A stretch of 64,000 nucleotides of DNA from Micromonospora arborensis (GTDB lineage Bacteria > Actinomycetota > Actinomycetes > Mycobacteriales > Micromonosporaceae). The DNA is taken from the NCBI RefSeq assembly GCF_003205615.1, contig NZ_PYBV01000019.1, positions 62,001-126,000 of the forward strand, in the 5' to 3' direction. Of the stretch, positions 42,701 through 51,011 are shown piece after piece. The notes beneath the pieces were generated by a model that was not told where the DNA came from, did no database searches, and was given only the letters and a program-made list of their open reading frames with translations. A program made the position numbers and the translations under genes. Numbering within the stretch: the stretch's first letter is position 1; each line of letters starts with the position of its first letter.

Positions 42701-43174
42701 GACAACCGGAACGACCTCGTCGTCCTGCTCCTGGTAGACCGTGCGTAGGCCGGGGTGCCGAGCGACCGTGGCGGCGAGCGCCCGCTCGAAGCGGGACCGG
42801 TCGAGCGTGCCTTCCTCGACGAAGCAGGTGAACACGAGGTTGTAGGGGGAGCCGCCGAGCACCCGTTCGGTCAACCACATGCCCCGCTGGCTGGGGGACA
42901 CCCGGTCGGGCGGGTTCGGCGTCGCCACGGTCCTGCGCGCACCGGCAGCGGGGGGCACGGACGCGGAGGTGTACCTCGCCAGCACGTCGCTCAACGGCGC
43001 GTCGGACAACAGGTCGGCCACCGGGAGCCGGACCCCACAGTGCTGCTGGGCGAGCGCCGCCAAGCGCATGGCCCGCAGCGAATCACCACCGAGGTCCACG
43101 AACGACCGGGCCGACAGGGTCGCCGGCGTGATCACCGTATCCAGCACGGTTCTCGCATACTCGACCAATGACAC
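39758..43174 (-). CDS. NRPS, T-C-A-T, valine-like code
   Basis: A 1138-residue protein. The N-terminal T domain (about 5-75) has 'FVDLGGDSLRAM'. The C domain (about 90-520) has 'VAHHIVLDAWSIG', keeping HHxxxD. The A domain (about 545-1030) has 'FTSGSTGLPKGV' and 'YRTGDLVRLDTQGQVRFLGR'. The second T (about 1045-1135) has 'FFISGGNSMGAV'. Pocket residues read D-A-L-W-I-G-G-T-F-K (from FDASTLE, VAWLTAG, LITGG, NGYGPTENTTF), which resembles valine codes. Specificity by hand alignment is tentative. GTG 43174 has AGGAGG 7 bases before it and is preferred to the longer frame at 43195. It is the central module of the cluster; its first T has no cognate A domain on the protein and must be loaded in trans. 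Confidence 0.95.
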   Translation of the reverse strand: MSLVEYARTVLDTVITPATLSARSFVDLGGDSLRAMRLAALAQQHCGVRLPVADLLSDAPLSDVLARYTSASVPPAAGARRTVATPNPPDRVSPSQRGMWLTERVLGGSPYNLVFTCFVEEGTLDRSRFERALAATVARHPGLRTVYQEQDDEVVPVVDRAYRHQVDDIQHDGTREEFAAFVRVTAAARGRLPFDLAARPAYQFLFVDDPFGQQAIVLVAHHIVLDAWSIGLVFKEVFDRYAALGDGTPPSTTGEGHDIAVLLTKQAADRDAGVWNEQAQFWREHLADVPRVLEVPGDRIRPAVQDPAGKRLSVDLGPEVSPRVAAAAGAAGVTPFTVLLGAYALTLGRWTGARSMVIGVSLLGRDTEELTELVAVTGNLVPVRVDIDDDLVVTSYLRGVQESLAKSIDAGALPFEEIVNLLGVERDLGAHPLVQASFGMHDALIPHRITAGDVTVRVEEGHGGGAQFDVSLLFGRSEPTLLGQLEYATSVWQRSEAVAFTDDYWAAVAELTRDVAGGLTNVRCVSRERLALLDELNRTRKEFPRKALGELFAEVVDRVPDAVAVREGDRELTYAQLAAAAGRQAVLLRELGVQPGDRVLVGLERSVGEIIGVLGVVLAGAAYVGIELNQPGPQLEAILAKAAPRAALVPEYAAAQLAATGIPLCASWAPDWTTQPLAAPAYPTAGTDASLAYVAFTSGSTGLPKGVCVPHRAVVRLAHEPDFVTLAPGDRMLRLSPLAFDASTLEIWATLLGGATLEIYPAGTPSPSELGAFLRDREVTVAWLTAGLFRLVEEFSPEGFATMRQLITGGDVVPHEHVARVLARHPGLVVTNGYGPTENTTFTLTYSVRSTGEVDGPLPIGTPVPGTRVYVLDERCRLVPPGGVGELFCAGAGLADGYLDDPAETTKMFGRFSPDVPERLYRTGDLVRLDTQGQVRFLGRRDHQVKLRGYRIELSAVSDALTESTSVKDAVVVVTDADSAEKRIVAAVVAADDQVTAIMLRDQLAERLPVYMVPTLWAFVDQVPLTENGKVDRKAIVARALPVGAASKRRAPAPGPVAVEAIDVSSVIPLFVKALDDAETEVVADTDFFISGGNSMGAVRLIRLVREQLGVSVRLRDFLLTPTPSGLAALVDKAGPRA

Positions 43175-43258
43175 CGTTCGTCCTCCTAGGCACATGCGTC
43201 GGCGAGGTGAGGAAAGAGAATCGGAGAAGCGACGGAGATGCGTCCCACGTGACAGGCG

Positions 43259-43603
43259 TCAGGGGCGGGAGAATCGAGATCCCTGCCCGGACCGGGCGGA
43301 CTCGAGCAGTTCTTCCCGGCTGTATCCGCGGGAACCCGACGTCCGCGTCGCGGGGGCGACCAGCAGTTCGGCGTGGCCGCGGACGGTGCCGGCCCGGAAC
43401 AGGTCGACGGTACGCAACGAAAGGCCGGTTCGCTGGTTCAGCTTCTCAACGAGTAAGGCCAGCCGCAGCGAGTCGCCGCCCATATCGAAGAAAGTGCTGT
43501 CGTCGTCAACTTCGGCGATCTGCAGTACGTCCTGCCAGACCGAGCGGACAATTTCACGCCGCTGATCGGCGTTGGACAAATCGACGGCAGACGGGTCGGT
43601 CAC
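43259..43603 (-). CDS. Stand-alone peptidyl carrier protein
   Basis: A 114-residue carrier with 'TFFDMGGDSLRLALLVEKL', the phosphopantetheine Ser motif, at about residue 45. The C-terminal 30 residues (SREELLESARSGQGSRF) are outside the carrier fold and may be a docking tail. Its start overlaps the stop of the free condensation-domain gene by 4 bases, so the two are made together. No A domain is fused, so it must be charged in trans. Confidence 0.9.
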   Translation of the reverse strand: MTDPSAVDLSNADQRREIVRSVWQDVLQIAEVDDDSTFFDMGGDSLRLALLVEKLNQRTGLSLRTVDLFRAGTVRGHAELLVAPATRTSGSRGYSREELLESARSGQGSRFSRP

Positions 43604-44925
43604 AGCTTTACCTCCGATGAGTGTGCGAGCTCGGCCGCGCTCTGTCGCAGCTTGCCGAGAATGCTCTCGATTGTGGCCGGGTCGAACAGTTCGACCAGGA
43701 AATCGAGAGCGAACGTGATTCGGTCGCCGCCAGCATCGCGGTCCACGCGTACGAAGAGGTCGAGGTCGTACTTGCCGTAGACGCTTCTCATCGGCCAGTA
43801 GTGGCCGGACACCGTCGGTGTCAGCTCGATGTTCGACGGCAGGTCGTCGACGTTGACAAGAATCGGAGTGAGCGGTGGCCAGATCTGACGCCGCCCGGGG
43901 TTCAGTGCCGCAGCGATGGCGTCCAACGGCACGTCAGAGTCGACGAAGGCGGCCATGGCGGAGCGGCGGGTGATCCGAAGGAGGTCGCGCCACGTGGTGT
44001 CGTGGTCGAACGTGACCCGCAGCATCAGCGTCGCCATGTACATGCCGATCGCCTCCGAGGTGGCAGGGTCGTCACGTCCGGGCCAACCGAATGCGATCAG
44101 GAAGTCCCGCTGACCGGTCATCCGGCACAGCGTCCCGGTCAGCACCACGACCGCCATCATGAACGGCGTGCACCCCTCCTGACCGGACGTGGCGAGGACC
44201 CTGGCGCTCAGCTCGTGGTCCAGCGTGATCGACAGGTTCTCCGCGACGATCGACTCCGGCTCCGCCGCTGGCGGCGGCCGGTCGTACGGTAGGTCGACCG
44301 TCATCGGCGCACCACGCAGGCGCTCCAGCACCTGGGCGACCCGCTCCGGTGAACGCTCCTGTCGAACCGTGCTCGGCACGTCGGCGGGGTGCACGGCAGC
44401 CGCGAGGGTCGGTTGCTCGCCGGCCAGGAGGGCCCGGTACACCGTGACGATCTCGGGTACCAGGAGGTTGCGTGACCAGCCGTCGAACGAGATGTGGTGC
44501 ATCGTCAGCACCAGCAACGTGCGGTGCTCATCGACGTGGATGACCTCGGCGCGTACCTGCGCCTCGTGGGCCAGGTCGAACGGGGTCCAACACAGCACCT
44601 CGACCAGGTGGTCGAGCTTCTCCCCGGTCCAGCCCTCTGCCCGCGCGTCGATGAGCCCGACGTGCCCCGGCTCGCCGTCGGTCCGGTATTCCACCTCGCC
44701 CGTCGCGGTGTTCAGCCGAAACCGCGACCTCAGCGCCGGATGGCGTGACACCACGTGTCGCACCGCGTCGACGAGAATTTGATGATTGACGCGTCCGGCG
44801 AATTCCAGCACGGACGGAATGAGATACGTCGGACGTAATCGCTCGTCCGTGTCGAGCACCCAGATACCCTGCTGCACCGGCGTTGCCGAATACCACAGTC
44901 GCGTACGCTTAAGGATATGCGGCAA
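43600..44925 (-). CDS. Stand-alone NRPS condensation-domain protein
   Basis: A 441-residue C domain alone. It contains 'LVLTMHHISFDGWSRNL', the HHxxxDG catalytic motif, and begins 'YSATPVQQGIWVLD', the usual first C motif. The start is probably TTG 44925, preceded by the AT-rich GGGGGAAATCAAAA segment; ATG 44997 would need a weak ribosome site. It leads the minus-strand biosynthetic operon and overlaps the free carrier gene. It probably joins an aminoacyl- or acyl-carrier donor to a trans carrier; which one is unknown. Confidence 0.9.
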   Translation of the reverse strand: MPHILKRTRLWYSATPVQQGIWVLDTDERLRPTYLIPSVLEFAGRVNHQILVDAVRHVVSRHPALRSRFRLNTATGEVEYRTDGEPGHVGLIDARAEGWTGEKLDHLVEVLCWTPFDLAHEAQVRAEVIHVDEHRTLLVLTMHHISFDGWSRNLLVPEIVTVYRALLAGEQPTLAAAVHPADVPSTVRQERSPERVAQVLERLRGAPMTVDLPYDRPPPAAEPESIVAENLSITLDHELSARVLATSGQEGCTPFMMAVVVLTGTLCRMTGQRDFLIAFGWPGRDDPATSEAIGMYMATLMLRVTFDHDTTWRDLLRITRRSAMAAFVDSDVPLDAIAAALNPGRRQIWPPLTPILVNVDDLPSNIELTPTVSGHYWPMRSVYGKYDLDLFVRVDRDAGGDRITFALDFLVELFDPATIESILGKLRQSAAELAHSSEVKL

Positions 44926-45199
44926 TTTTGATTTCCCCCGAAAATAAAATGCCGAAGCGCTAGCCAGCGACGTCCTCACCGAGCTCCGGCAGGACATCCC
45001 CGCTAATCGATCTGACACAGACCGTAAGGGAGGCGCTGCAATCTTGTCAACACCGCTTCGCCGGCAGCCGATCCGAGCGGCGCCAACCCTCTCGCGAGCT
45101 GCCTGGCAGGGGCTTCTGGGAGCCGACCCTCCAACCAATATGAATTGACGAAGGATATAACGGACAGAGGCCGTGTATCCGACGGATTGATGTTGGTGT

Positions 45200-45229
45200 C
45201 CCTACCTGCCGAGCCGGCGGCAGGTAGGG
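45200..45229. promoter_or_regulatory. 11-bp perfect hairpin/operator in the divergent promoter region
   Basis: CCCTACCTGCC (45200-45210) pairs with GGCAGGTAGGG (45219-45229) around an 8-base loop. It lies in the 419-base gap between the minus-strand NRPS operon and the plus-strand P450 operon, which must hold both promoters. An AT-rich segment near 44920-44960 is another candidate promoter. I see no other gene there. Confidence 0.6.
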
Positions 45230-45344
45230 TCGAGGGCGCGGGGGAATAACCGCCAGTCGACGACTGCGCTCGATGCATGCTATTCCTTCGGTCTTCCAGG
45301 TGCCGCCAGGTTGATTCATCGCTTGTGGAACAGGGGGATCCGCA

Positions 45345-46610
45345 GTGACCACGCACAACACCGCTATCTCGTCATGTCCAATGCACCGCGCCAACTCCGA
45401 CAACATGGTTGACCTCGTCGGCCCGACGTTGTACTCGGGTGACGACACTTATGCCGTGTGGCAGCGGATGCGCGACCACGACGGGCTCCTCTGGCATCAG
45501 GTGGACGAGAAACGAGGCTTCTGGTCCACCGCGAGGTATGCCGACGTCGACCTCGTGTTAAGCGACTATTCACTGTTCACCTCCGAGCGCGGCACGCTGC
45601 TGAACCTGCTCGGCACGGACGACCCGGCGGGCGGCACCCAACTCGCCGTCACGGACCCTCCTCGGCACACGGAGATGCAGGGTCGGCTGAAGAAGGCGCT
45701 CGCGATCAAGGCCATCGAGAGGCAGCGCGACATGATTCGCGACAAGATCGTCAGGCTGCTTGCACCGCTCGGTGACGGCGGTGTCTTCGACTTCGGGCAA
45801 GCGATGCTGCAGCTACCGATCGCGGTCATCGGCATGATGATGGACCTGCCGGAAGACGACTGGGCATGGTTGACCCGGATGAACATTGCGTGTGTCGCCT
45901 ACGACGACCCGGACTTCCAGGACCCCGACGACCCGTCGATGACGCTGACGCTCGCGCACCAGGAACTGCTGGGCTACTTCCAGGAGCTCGTCCGCCGCCG
46001 CCGGAACAACCTCGGCGACGACCTGATCAGCGTGCTGGTCACGACGCCCTTCGAGGGCAGGAACATGTCCCTCGGTGAGATTCTGTCGAACTGCTACAGC
46101 GTGCTGCTCGGCGCGCTGGTCACCACGCCACACTCCCCCAACTACATGATGGCGCAGCACACCGGCACCGGTGTGCTGGAGGAATGGGCGGCGAACCCGC
46201 AGGTCGGTCCGACCGCAGTCGAGGAGGCGCTCAGGCTGGCGTCGCCGGTGCACCACTTCCTCCGGTACGCCACGACGGACGTCGAGGTGGCGGGCACCCG
46301 GATAGCTGCCGGGGACGCTGTGGTCGCCTGGCTCGGTGCCGCCAACCGGGACGACCGTGCCTTTCCCGACGCGTCGCGTTTCGACCTACGGCGCAAGCCG
46401 AACCGGCACCTCGCGTTCGGCGCAGGGCCGCACTACTGCATCGGCCACAGCGTCGCCCGGGTCACCTTGAGAGTGCTGTTCGAAGAGTTGTTCACGCGCT
46501 ACGCGGACTTCAGTCTGGCCGGCACACCGGAGCGGCTGATCTCCAACTTCGCCTGCGGCTACAAGCACGTCCCGATCACGGCATCCGTGCGTGCGAGGTC
46601 GGGCGCGTGA
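45345..46610 (+). CDS. Cytochrome P450 (I-helix acid missing), TTA-containing
   Basis: A 421-residue P450. The heme loop is 'FGAGPHYCIGHSVARV' and ExxR is normal ('VEEALRLASP'). The I helix reads 'LLGALVTTPHSPNYMM' where AG(x)(E/D)TT is usual, so the acid is Val, and 'TTPH' follows. GTG 45345 has AGGGGGAT upstream. A TTA codon at 45558 suggests bldA dependence. It heads a two-gene operon with a type II thioesterase (GTGA overlap), divergent from the NRPS-PKS operon, and is likely a tailoring or carrier-bound oxidase. Confidence 0.93.
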   Translation: MTTHNTAISSCPMHRANSDNMVDLVGPTLYSGDDTYAVWQRMRDHDGLLWHQVDEKRGFWSTARYADVDLVLSDYSLFTSERGTLLNLLGTDDPAGGTQLAVTDPPRHTEMQGRLKKALAIKAIERQRDMIRDKIVRLLAPLGDGGVFDFGQAMLQLPIAVIGMMMDLPEDDWAWLTRMNIACVAYDDPDFQDPDDPSMTLTLAHQELLGYFQELVRRRRNNLGDDLISVLVTTPFEGRNMSLGEILSNCYSVLLGALVTTPHSPNYMMAQHTGTGVLEEWAANPQVGPTAVEEALRLASPVHHFLRYATTDVEVAGTRIAAGDAVVAWLGAANRDDRAFPDASRFDLRRKPNRHLAFGAGPHYCIGHSVARVTLRVLFEELFTRYADFSLAGTPERLISNFACGYKHVPITASVRARSGA

Positions 46611-47356
46611 CAAGCGCGGGCTTGAACAGCGCCTGGACGCGTACGTACGAGGGGCGGGCCGACGCGGCCGTGCGGCTGTTCTGTTTCCCGTACGCCGGCG
46701 CCTCCGCGTCGGTCTTCCGCACCTGGCACACCGCGCTGCCCGAGGAGATCGAGCCGGTCGCCATCCAGCTTCCCGGCCGCGACGACCGGTTCGATGAGCC
46801 GGCGTACGAACACATGACGCCGCTGGTTGCCGACCTCGCCGACGTGCTGTCGCCGCTGTTGGACAAGCCGTACGCCTGCTACGGGTTCAGCATGGGCGCC
46901 AGGGTCGCGCTGGCGCTGCTGCACGAACTTCGCCATCGGGGACTTCCCGCGCCGAAGCGATTGTTCGTGGCCAGTAGCGCGGCACCCGCGCTACGCCGGC
47001 TGGTCCGCGGCTGGGACGAACCGGAGGAGGGTCTGGTCGCCTACCTACGTGAACTTGGTGGCACACCACCGGAGCTGTTTGACAACCCGGGTCTGCTGGC
47101 GCTGTTCCTGCCGTCCCTACGGGCCGACCTGAGCGTGGTCGGCACCTGCCCCATCGCGGAAACGACGCCGCTCGACGTGCCGATCCGGGCATTCGCTGGG
47201 GATGCCGACGTCGAGGCCCCTCCGGCACGGATGCGCGACTGGGCGCGGGAAACCAACGCGGAGTTCGAGTTGACCACCCTGGCGGGCAGTCACTTCTTCC
47301 CGGAGGCGGAGACCTTACGGATGATGAGGATCATCAGCGCTGACCTGCTGACCTGA
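46607..47356 (+). CDS. Type II thioesterase (editing)
   Basis: A 249-residue alpha/beta hydrolase: 'LFCFPYAGASASVFRTWH' at the N terminus, Ser nucleophile in 'YGFSMGARVALAL', Asp in 'AFAGDADVEAPP', His in 'LAGSHFFPEAE'. These enzymes clear misprimed carriers of NRPS and PKS lines. Unlike the other TEII-fold gene in the cluster it has the normal Ser. GTG 46607 overlaps the P450 stop as GTGA. A TTA codon lies at 47315. The gene ends at a strong bidirectional terminator. Confidence 0.93.
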   Translation: MTSAGLNSAWTRTYEGRADAAVRLFCFPYAGASASVFRTWHTALPEEIEPVAIQLPGRDDRFDEPAYEHMTPLVADLADVLSPLLDKPYACYGFSMGARVALALLHELRHRGLPAPKRLFVASSAAPALRRLVRGWDEPEEGLVAYLRELGGTPPELFDNPGLLALFLPSLRADLSVVGTCPIAETTPLDVPIRAFAGDADVEAPPARMRDWARETNAEFELTTLAGSHFFPEAETLRMMRIISADLLT

Positions 47357-47395
47357 CTGACCGGGCGTTGACGCACCGCGCCAACGCCCGGTCAG
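47357..47395. terminator. Perfect 14-bp bidirectional terminator
   Basis: CTGACCGGGCGTTG (47357-47370) and CAACGCCCGGTCAG (47382-47395) pair without mismatch around an 11-base loop, between the convergent thioesterase and aldo/keto reductase genes. Confidence 0.88.
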
Positions 47396-47401
47396 CGTCA
47401 C

Positions 47402-48400
47402 CTACTGGGCCGCGTCCAGCCTCGCGCGCTGGTCGCCGGTCAGTTTGAGGTCCACGGCGGCGAGGCTCTCGTCGAGCTGAGCGATCGAGGAAGCTCCGAC
47501 GAGCGGGATGATCGGCAGGTCACCGCCCATCAGCCAGGCGAGCACGACCTGGTTCGCGGTAGCGCCGGTCTCCTCGGCGACCGCACGCACCGCGGCCAGC
47601 CGCTGCTCGGTGCCGGCGTGGTCGAAGGCCGGGCCGAGAGGCCGATCGTCGCGGACGTACGCACCGGACAGCAGTGGGGTGTAGGCGACAAGCGTGAGAG
47701 CCGGGTTGGCGCGGAGGTAGCTGAGCACCTCGCCGGTGGCCAACCCCTGGTTGCCGTCGACCGATCGGCGCCCAGGCATGTCGGTGCGGGCACGTAGGTA
47801 GCTGTGGTGGTACTGGAGAACCTCGTAGCCGGGCAGCCCGGCGCTCGCGGCGGTCGCCCGCGCCTGTTCGACGCGCCAGGTCCAGTGGTTGCTGACGCCG
47901 AGCAGCCCGACCACGTCCTCCGCGACGAGGTCCGCGAAGCCCTGGACCGTCTCTTCGACCGGGGTGTTCGGGTCCTCGACGTGCGCGTAGAGCAGGTCGA
48001 TCTTGTCCACCCCGAGCAGTTCGCGGCTCCGTTCCGCGGATTTACGGATCACGGAGGCAGAAAGCCCCTCGATGTTCTCCTGCTTGGCGGTCTCCGCGAA
48101 ATCCAACCCGGCCGCGACCGGCCGTCCGCCGAGCTTCGTCGCGATCACGACCTCGGACTGCACGCCGCGGCTGCGCCTCCACCGGCCGAGCAGCGCCTCA
48201 CTTTCCCCGCCCTGAGTCGAGTTGATCCAGAAGGAGTAGTTGTTCGAGGTGTCGACGAACGTGCCTCCGGCCTCGACATACCGATCCAGGATCGCGAACG
48301 AAGTTTCCTCGTCGGTCTCTGTGCCGAAGCGCATGGCGCCGAGGGCCAGGACGCTCACCTCTAGCCGTGCCGCCGTCTGGCCGATCGTCCGATATCGCAT
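47402..48400 (-). CDS. Aldo/keto reductase
   Basis: A 332-residue AKR-superfamily protein: 'GGTFVDTSNNYSFWINSTQGGESEALLGRW' type sequence carries the catalytic Asp-Tyr region, 'VVIATKLGG' the Lys strand, and 'YAHVEDPNTPVEE' replaces the usual HxxD His region. 'SSIAQLDESL' near the end is the NADPH pocket. ATG 48400 has GGGGGAGG upstream. It is convergent with and beyond the terminator of the biosynthetic operon, so it may or may not serve the cluster. Confidence 0.9.
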   Translation of the reverse strand: MRYRTIGQTAARLEVSVLALGAMRFGTETDEETSFAILDRYVEAGGTFVDTSNNYSFWINSTQGGESEALLGRWRRSRGVQSEVVIATKLGGRPVAAGLDFAETAKQENIEGLSASVIRKSAERSRELLGVDKIDLLYAHVEDPNTPVEETVQGFADLVAEDVVGLLGVSNHWTWRVEQARATAASAGLPGYEVLQYHHSYLRARTDMPGRRSVDGNQGLATGEVLSYLRANPALTLVAYTPLLSGAYVRDDRPLGPAFDHAGTEQRLAAVRAVAEETGATANQVVLAWLMGGDLPIIPLVGASSIAQLDESLAAVDLKLTGDQRARLDAAQ

Positions 48401-49442
48401 CCAGTAGCCTCCCCCGCTGTCTGATCGATAGTCGTCGTCACTATACCGGAGAGCCATGCTTCTGATCTCGCACGCTTGACCGCGGATCGTCGGAGAATGA
48501 GCCCTCATCAACCTGATCCGGCAGGTCATCTGGTAGAGGGGACGCAGAGCGGCGAGGACGATTCCGAAACCGGACAGCGAACCGACGAGCGACGGCTGCT
48601 GGCTGCCACCCCGGGTCCGGTGGGACGCGTCTCCGACCACCGCCCGGGCGATGCCGACCAGTCGGGTTCAGCGGGCCGGGTCCGGGCGACCGGCGACGAT
48701 GGACGGCCGACACCGCGCCGAGTCGGGGCCGTTCTGGGGGAGCACACACCGCGCACATCATCGATGATCATGCCGGGCTAGCCGCTTCCCCGGCTGGGCA
48801 CCGCCTCCCCCGTGGTGCGCTGCGTAGCTAGAAGCCCCGGTACAGGCCCGGCTTCCCCGCGGCGCCCGCCTGGTCGCGCTGACGGAACGCCTGAACCTCT
48901 CGATGGAGCCGGAGACGCTGGCCCGGCCGAGTGTGGGCGCCCCTGACACCTCCCGGTCTCGTTACGAGATGCTCGACAAGAAGGTCGGGATGGGCGGTAT
49001 GGGCACGGTATCTCTGGCCTGGGACCAAACCGCGAACACATCAGCAAGATCAGTGAGGACGGCAGACGCGCCGTAAGCACGTGCGGCTGGACCTGTCATC
49101 GCGCTGACGGACCTGGACCGGCGCTCGTTGACGGACGATCCGGCGGTCGCCGGCGCGGTGGATGAGGGCCGGCAGCGCGCGGTGGCGGGGTTCCGCTGGG
49201 AGCGGTCCGGTGACGAGACGCGGCTCGTGTTGGGCGCCCCGAAACCTCGTCGTGGAGATCGAGGTTTCGCGGATTCGCGACGAGGACGGCAACGTGGTGC
49301 AGACGGTCGACTGACCGCACGTCGGGGCAGCGCGCGGGTTGCCAAGGAACATCGACGCAACCTTGTTGAGCTGCTCGTTCGCCATGAATACTCAAGATCA
49401 ACATTATATGTAACGCACAGTTACTGTTCACCGCGCCGTGGT
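48401..49442. other. Gene-poor stretch with protein fragments (debris)
   Basis: No intact gene is convincing. At about 48958-49020 (+) a short frame reads 'SRYEMLDKKVGMGGMGTVSLAWD', which looks like the glycine-rich loop of a Pkn-type Ser/Thr kinase, with nothing after it. At about 49100-49320 (+) a frame reads 'AVDEGRQRAVAGFRWERSGDETRLVLG', and a shifted frame ends 'IRDEDGNVVQTVD', as if from one broken gene. An unusually AT-rich patch lies at about 49386-49430. Confidence 0.4.
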
Positions 49443-49490
49443 TTGACTGTCCGCTTGACCCGCTTAGCGTCGGGGCCGACCACCTAAGCG
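49443..49490 (+). promoter_or_regulatory. Probable promoter and inverted repeat before the PHP-domain gene
   Basis: TTGACT (49443-49448) and TAGCGT (49465-49470) form a -35/-10 pair with 16-base spacing. Overlapping the -10, CGCTTAG (49461-49467) and CTAAGCG (49484-49490) form a perfect 7-base inverted repeat, a possible operator. The ribosome site GGAGG follows directly. Confidence 0.5.
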
Positions 49491-49499
49491 GAGGACAGC

Positions 49500-51011
49500 A
49501 TGTCGAATTTCGATCTGACCCGACGTAATTTGCTGCGGGCCGGCGGGGTCGTTGCCGCCGGCGCCGCGGTCAACTTCCTGCCCGGCGTGGCGTTCGCCAA
49601 CCCGCCGTCCAGTACCGGCCAGCAGACCAAGACCGTCACCGGCACCTTCACCCCGAGCATCTCCGACTGGTTCTACCTGCCCGTGCAGGTGCCGAAAGGC
49701 GTCAACCAGATCGACGTCAGCTACACGTACGACAAGCCCGCCGTACCGGCCGGAACCCGCGGCAACGCCTGCGACATCGGCATGTTCGGCCCGGAGGGGC
49801 ACGACCTCGGCAACGCCAAGGGCTTCCGGGGCTGGTCGGGCGGCTTCCGCAACTCGTTTTCAATCAGCGCCACCGAGGCGACTCCCGGTTACCTGGCCGG
49901 GCCGATCAAGCCGGGCACCTGGCACGTGATCCTCGGCCCGTACACGGTCGCGCCGCAGGGCCTGAACTACTCGGTGACCATCACCCTGCACTTCGGCCCG
50001 CAGGGCGCACCCTTCCGCGCCAACCCCGCCCCGACCAGCGCCCCGGCCAAGCAGCGCGGTCGCAGCTGGTACCGCGGCGACTGCCACCTGCACACCGTGC
50101 ACTCCGACGGCCGCCGAACCCCCGACCAGTTGGTCGCCGACGCGCGCGCCGCCGGCCTCGACTTCGTCGTGTCCACCGAGCACAACACGCCCAGCGCCCA
50201 CCTCCAGTGGGGCAACTACGCCACCGACGACCTGCTGATCATCAACGGTGAGGAGGTCACCACCCGCTCCGGCCACTGGCCGGCGATCGGCCTGCCGGCC
50301 GGCGAGTGGATCGACTGGCGCTACCGGGCGGGCGACCCTGCTGACTTCCGGCACTTCGTCGACCGGGTGCACAAGCTCGGCGGGCTGGTGACGGCCGCAC
50401 ACCCGTTCGCGAACTGCTTCGGCTGCACCTACGAGTTCGCCTACGAGATCGCCGACCTGGTCGAGGTCTGGAACGGGCCGTGGACCGACGACGACCAGGC
50501 GTCGGTCACCCACTGGGACGGGCTGCTGCGCGGCGGGCGCTTCATCCCGGCCATCGGCAATTCCGACGCGCACAACTCGGACCAGGTGGTCGGCAAGCCA
50601 CACACCGTGGTTCTCGCCGACAGCCTGCGCAAGGAGCACCTGCTCGCCGGCCTCAAGGCCGGCCGCTCGTGGCTGGCCGAGTCCTCGGCCGTGCAGCTCT
50701 CCTTCACCGCGAGCGTGCCCGGCCGCACCGCCGACATCGGCGGCCGGTTGCCGGCCGAGATCGGCACCCCGGTCACCGTCACGGCCGTGGTCGGCGGCGT
50801 ACCCGGTACGACCGTGACGATCCTCGACCAGCTCGGCCCCGAGCACAGCGAGACGGTGCCGGAATCGGGTACCGCCACGGTGACGTGGACCACGTACCCC
50901 CGCTACAGCCGCTGGGTACGCGCCGAGGTGCGCCGCCCCGCGGCCGGGTCGAGCCCGCTCACCGCGCCGATGGTGGCGATGACCAATCCGATCTTCCTCG
51001 GGCGTAACTGA
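49500..51011 (+). CDS. CehA/McbA-type PHP-domain metallohydrolase, Tat-exported
   Basis: A 503-residue protein. It begins with a twin-arginine signal ('LTRRNLLRAGG') and a hydrophobic stretch ending near 'GVAFA'. After a beta-rich N-terminal domain, the PHP domain starts 'YRGDCHLHTVHSDG' (H-x-H metal site), then 'FVVSTEHNT', and 'TAAHPFANCF' and 'GNSDAHNS' carry further metal ligands. CehA-like proteins are phosphoesterases often induced by phosphate limitation; that regulation is inferred, not shown. ATG 49500 has GGAGGACAGC upstream. Confidence 0.9.
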   Translation: MSNFDLTRRNLLRAGGVVAAGAAVNFLPGVAFANPPSSTGQQTKTVTGTFTPSISDWFYLPVQVPKGVNQIDVSYTYDKPAVPAGTRGNACDIGMFGPEGHDLGNAKGFRGWSGGFRNSFSISATEATPGYLAGPIKPGTWHVILGPYTVAPQGLNYSVTITLHFGPQGAPFRANPAPTSAPAKQRGRSWYRGDCHLHTVHSDGRRTPDQLVADARAAGLDFVVSTEHNTPSAHLQWGNYATDDLLIINGEEVTTRSGHWPAIGLPAGEWIDWRYRAGDPADFRHFVDRVHKLGGLVTAAHPFANCFGCTYEFAYEIADLVEVWNGPWTDDDQASVTHWDGLLRGGRFIPAIGNSDAHNSDQVVGKPHTVVLADSLRKEHLLAGLKAGRSWLAESSAVQLSFTASVPGRTADIGGRLPAEIGTPVTVTAVVGGVPGTTVTILDQLGPEHSETVPESGTATVTWTTYPRYSRWVRAEVRRPAAGSSPLTAPMVAMTNPIFLGRN

